A stretch of 64,000 nucleotides of DNA from Sipunculus nudus (Eukaryota; Annelida; Sipuncula; Golfingiida; Sipunculidae). Every line of letters starts with the position of its first letter. Position 1 is the first letter of the stretch. Both the position numbers and the translations under genes were made by a program. The notes under the pieces were generated by a model that ran no database searches, had not been told where the DNA came from, and saw only the letters and a program-made list of their open reading frames with translations. Below are positions 61,680-64,000 of the stretch, piece after piece. Location: the NCBI GenBank assembly GCA_026874595.1, contig CM049306.1, positions 15,893,019 through 15,957,018 on the forward strand, written 5' to 3'.

Positions 61680-63480
61680 TCATATTTGCATCCCAAGACA
61701 AAGTCGGGATACTATGGTTTAAGCAGGGTCCCACTGCGGCCGTGGCAGCAGAGATTCCATTTTGACGCGATAATTTCCAAAAATATTTCACGGATATTTA
61801 CCAAACTTGACATGTGCATAGATATGGGTGAGAGGATGAAGCAAAATGGGGTCATGACCTTTACTAGAAGAGTGTACTTGACCTTGAATAGGTCCATTAT
61901 GGGGGGAAATCACACAAATTCTACGATATGGATTGATCCAAAAATCAACTTGACCAAAGATCTTGGATAGTGTTGTCATGAACCGGAAACTGGTGGCGCC
62001 ACCTATTATCCTTTTCTTGTTTTTGTGCCATTTAATACCCCCATCATTGCCACTTAACAGTAGTGTGAGCATTTTAAGTAAAAAAACAAATGGACAGATT
62101 TCTTTCATATTATGCATATACGTAGACATGGGTTATGGGATGATGTTTTTTTTTTTAAATTTGGGTCATGGCCTTTCAATGAGAGTGGCCTTGACCTTGA
62201 ATATTGCCATATATATGGTGAAAATTACACAAAATCATAAATATCTCAATAAGGGATGCATGGATTTTTCCAAAAATCAAATTGACCGAAGATCTTGGAT
62301 AGCTGTGTTTTATGCAGAAGACAGGTGGCGCCACCTTCTGTCTTTTTCTTGTTTTCGCGCCTTTTAAACCCCATCATTGCTACTTGACAGTACTGTGAGC
62401 ATTATAAGTCTAAAACTAACAGACAGATTGGACTGAAATTTTGCATGTCCGTTGATCTTTGATACCTCCATCTCAGATTCAGGACTGCAATTGTTTTGCC
62501 ATGGCATCTATCTGTACATGTGCTTTGGGTAAAAATTGCTCAAATCTCCGGAGTGGTTCAAGATAGGTCTGAAATTTGGCATGTCAATCCATCTTCAAAT
62601 GTTTTCTTGTAAACCAGACAGGTGGCGCCTACTACCTTCCCATTTTTGTAGAATAAATGAATGCCCTTTTCTTAGGACTGATTTGCCCTATTGCCCTGAA
62701 ACTATGCATATCCACAGAATTTGAACTCCTCCATCTTGTACATAAGACCGGTGCCTCTGTCTTCAATCGTTTTGCTGTGGCGTCCATCTGCACATGTGCT
62801 TTTGTAGAAAATTGCTCATATCTCTAGAGTGGGTCAAGGTATTGGTCTGAAATTTGGCATGTCCATCCATTTTGGAAAGTTTTTTCCCAAACCAGACAGG
62901 TGGCACAAACCACCTTCCCACTTTTGTAGAATAAACTGAAGCCTTTTTCTGAGAAGTGATTTGCCCTTTTTGCCTGAAATTATGCATATCCATAGATCTT
63001 GGACTCCTCCATCTTGTACTCAAGACTGGTGCCGCCATCTTCAATCGTTTTATGTGGCGTCCATCTGTACATGTGCTTTTGGTGAAAATTGCTCATATCT
63101 GAGGTGTCATTCAATGTCTTGGTCACCAATTTGGCATGTACATCCATCTTTGAAAGTTTTCTGGTAAACCAGACAGGTGAAGCCTCCCACCTGCCTTTTT
63201 TGTGTAAAATAAATTAATACCCTTTTCTGTGGAGTGATTTGCCCTTTTGGCTTGAAATTGTGCATATCCATAGATCTTGGACTCCTCCATCTTGTCCTCA
63301 AGATGGGTGGCACTGTCTGCAATTGTTTTGCCATGGAGTCCATCTGTACATGTGTTTTAGGTGAAAATTGCTCATATCTGAGGAGTCGTTCAATGTGTTG
63401 GGTCTCCAATTTTGCATTTACATCCATCTTGGAGAGTTTTCTCATCTACCTACCCATTTTATAGTAAAAAGTTATCCCCT
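61680..63480 (+). repeat. Second array, about 333 bp then about 278 bp period
   Basis: Two early units share GGTGGCGCCACCT (61992 and 62324), CTTTTTCTTGTTTT and CCCCATCATTGC about 333 bases apart. From 62.5 kb, ATCTGTACATGTGCTTTTGG-type anchors lie at about 62511, 62787, 63064 and 63343 (276, 277, 279). Units carry AAAATTGCTCATATCT, CTGAAATTTGGCATGTCCAT and AAACCAGACAGGTGGC. Order and period match the 37.4-39.2 kb array, so the two are related though strongly diverged. Open frames on both strands here are repeat shadows. Confidence 0.8.
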
Positions 63481-64000
63481 TTTCTCAAGAGTGATTCACT
63501 GTATTGGCCCCTATATTTGGTGAAAAATATTGTTTCTCAAGTTGATAGAAGGAAGAAACTATAGTTGCTTGCCAAGTGTCAGTATATGCTGCTGAAGATG
63601 AGGGAGGGGGGCTATTCTTACAGGGGGGGGGGGGGGGAGTAATCATCTAGGGGATACAATGAAACCGCAAAGAAATATATAGTTCCCTTTGGATTATGAA
63701 ATTTAAAATATGTGGTTTAGTCAAACATATATTCTGGTAGTGGATGTTAAATTTTGCCTAAGTTATCATTAACATTGCGAATTTCACTTAAATGGGGTGC
63801 TATTAAAAAAAATCTAAAATTGATGTTAAAGAGCTTATTTCTTAATTTGATTACTATGATTAGCCAGAAATTATGTTTATGTTCTATTTGTAACAGAATT
63901 TACAGATAAAAAAAAAAAAACAGTTTTGACCTATTATTAACTGAGTAATCATATATAATTGTTGGACCAATACATGAAAGCAGTAATCTACAGTCAGCTG
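63481..64000. other. Unique A+T-rich DNA with G-run
   Basis: A G-rich tract at 63601-63638 includes a run of about 15 Gs. Nothing else is supportable up to the window edge. Confidence 0.55.

Noticed and set aside
61686..63464. Many open frames on both strands, up to 134 codons
   Set aside because: They lie within the second tandem array and mirror each other on opposite strands, as repeat shadows do.
1..64000. Bacterial-type genes, CRISPR arrays, operons, rRNA or tRNA genes
   Set aside because: No long ORFs, no ribosome-binding-site-led frames and no RNA gene motifs; the sequence is clearly eukaryotic repeat-rich DNA.

Overview
The window is A+T-rich eukaryotic nuclear DNA (about two thirds A+T by eye) with no complete protein-coding gene, no rRNA or tRNA, and no CRISPR array. 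The repeat repertoire points to a bivalve mollusc. Several families open with a T-run, a perfect or near-perfect hairpin such as AGCTCAGATGACT-ATA-AGTCATCTGAGCT and a short GTCC/GTCTGTC microsatellite, carry tandem core repeats, and close with a CAGCTGAG...GACCCATNGGTC...CTTGTT module. I recognise this style from bivalve genomes; the species cannot be named from sequence alone. The setting looks like a large intron or an intergenic desert.

Layout: 1-879 tandem-core element E1 (minus strand). 1620-2050 56-bp minisatellite. 2051-2520 family C. 2525-5139 family A copy A1. 6367-6855 TIR MITE. 7666-9406 family B. 9407-17396 unique DNA. 17397-18180 A2, joined head to tail to A3 (18187-23385). A3 has been invaded by an LTR- or promoter-like segment (19421 to about 20625) and by E2 (22121-23112). 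24111-24389 four nearly identical 70-bp repeats. 28869-30481 a 1.6-kb element with inverted repeats of about 400 bp and a small Cys-rich ORF. 34238-34723 compact family F element. 36437-36960 family C copy 2. 37249-37298 GTCTAGAC palindrome cluster. 37400-39155 array of about 279 bp period. 40122-43060 an 83-bp satellite split by a TIR element (40204-42002) that itself contains a minus-strand family D element (40410-41936). 43672-45590 A4, which keeps a decayed endonuclease-like coding fragment. 45591-57885 mostly unique DNA with one plausible 64-nt exon. 57886-58474 MITE with CRE-like sites. 61284-63480 further element ends and a second array of about 278 bp period.

Main interpretation: families A, B, D and probably C, E, F and G share the architecture of non-autonomous rolling-circle (Helitron/Helentron-like) elements. 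The support is 5' hairpins, subterminal inverted repeats, tandem cores, a shared palindromic 3' module, head-to-tail joints and a nuclease-like remnant next to a 3' end. Nesting gives relative ages: A3 before E2, and 83-bp satellite before TIR element before D. The most novel-looking item is the 1.6-kb element with long inverted repeats. Function and family assignments are inferred by reading; no database search was possible.
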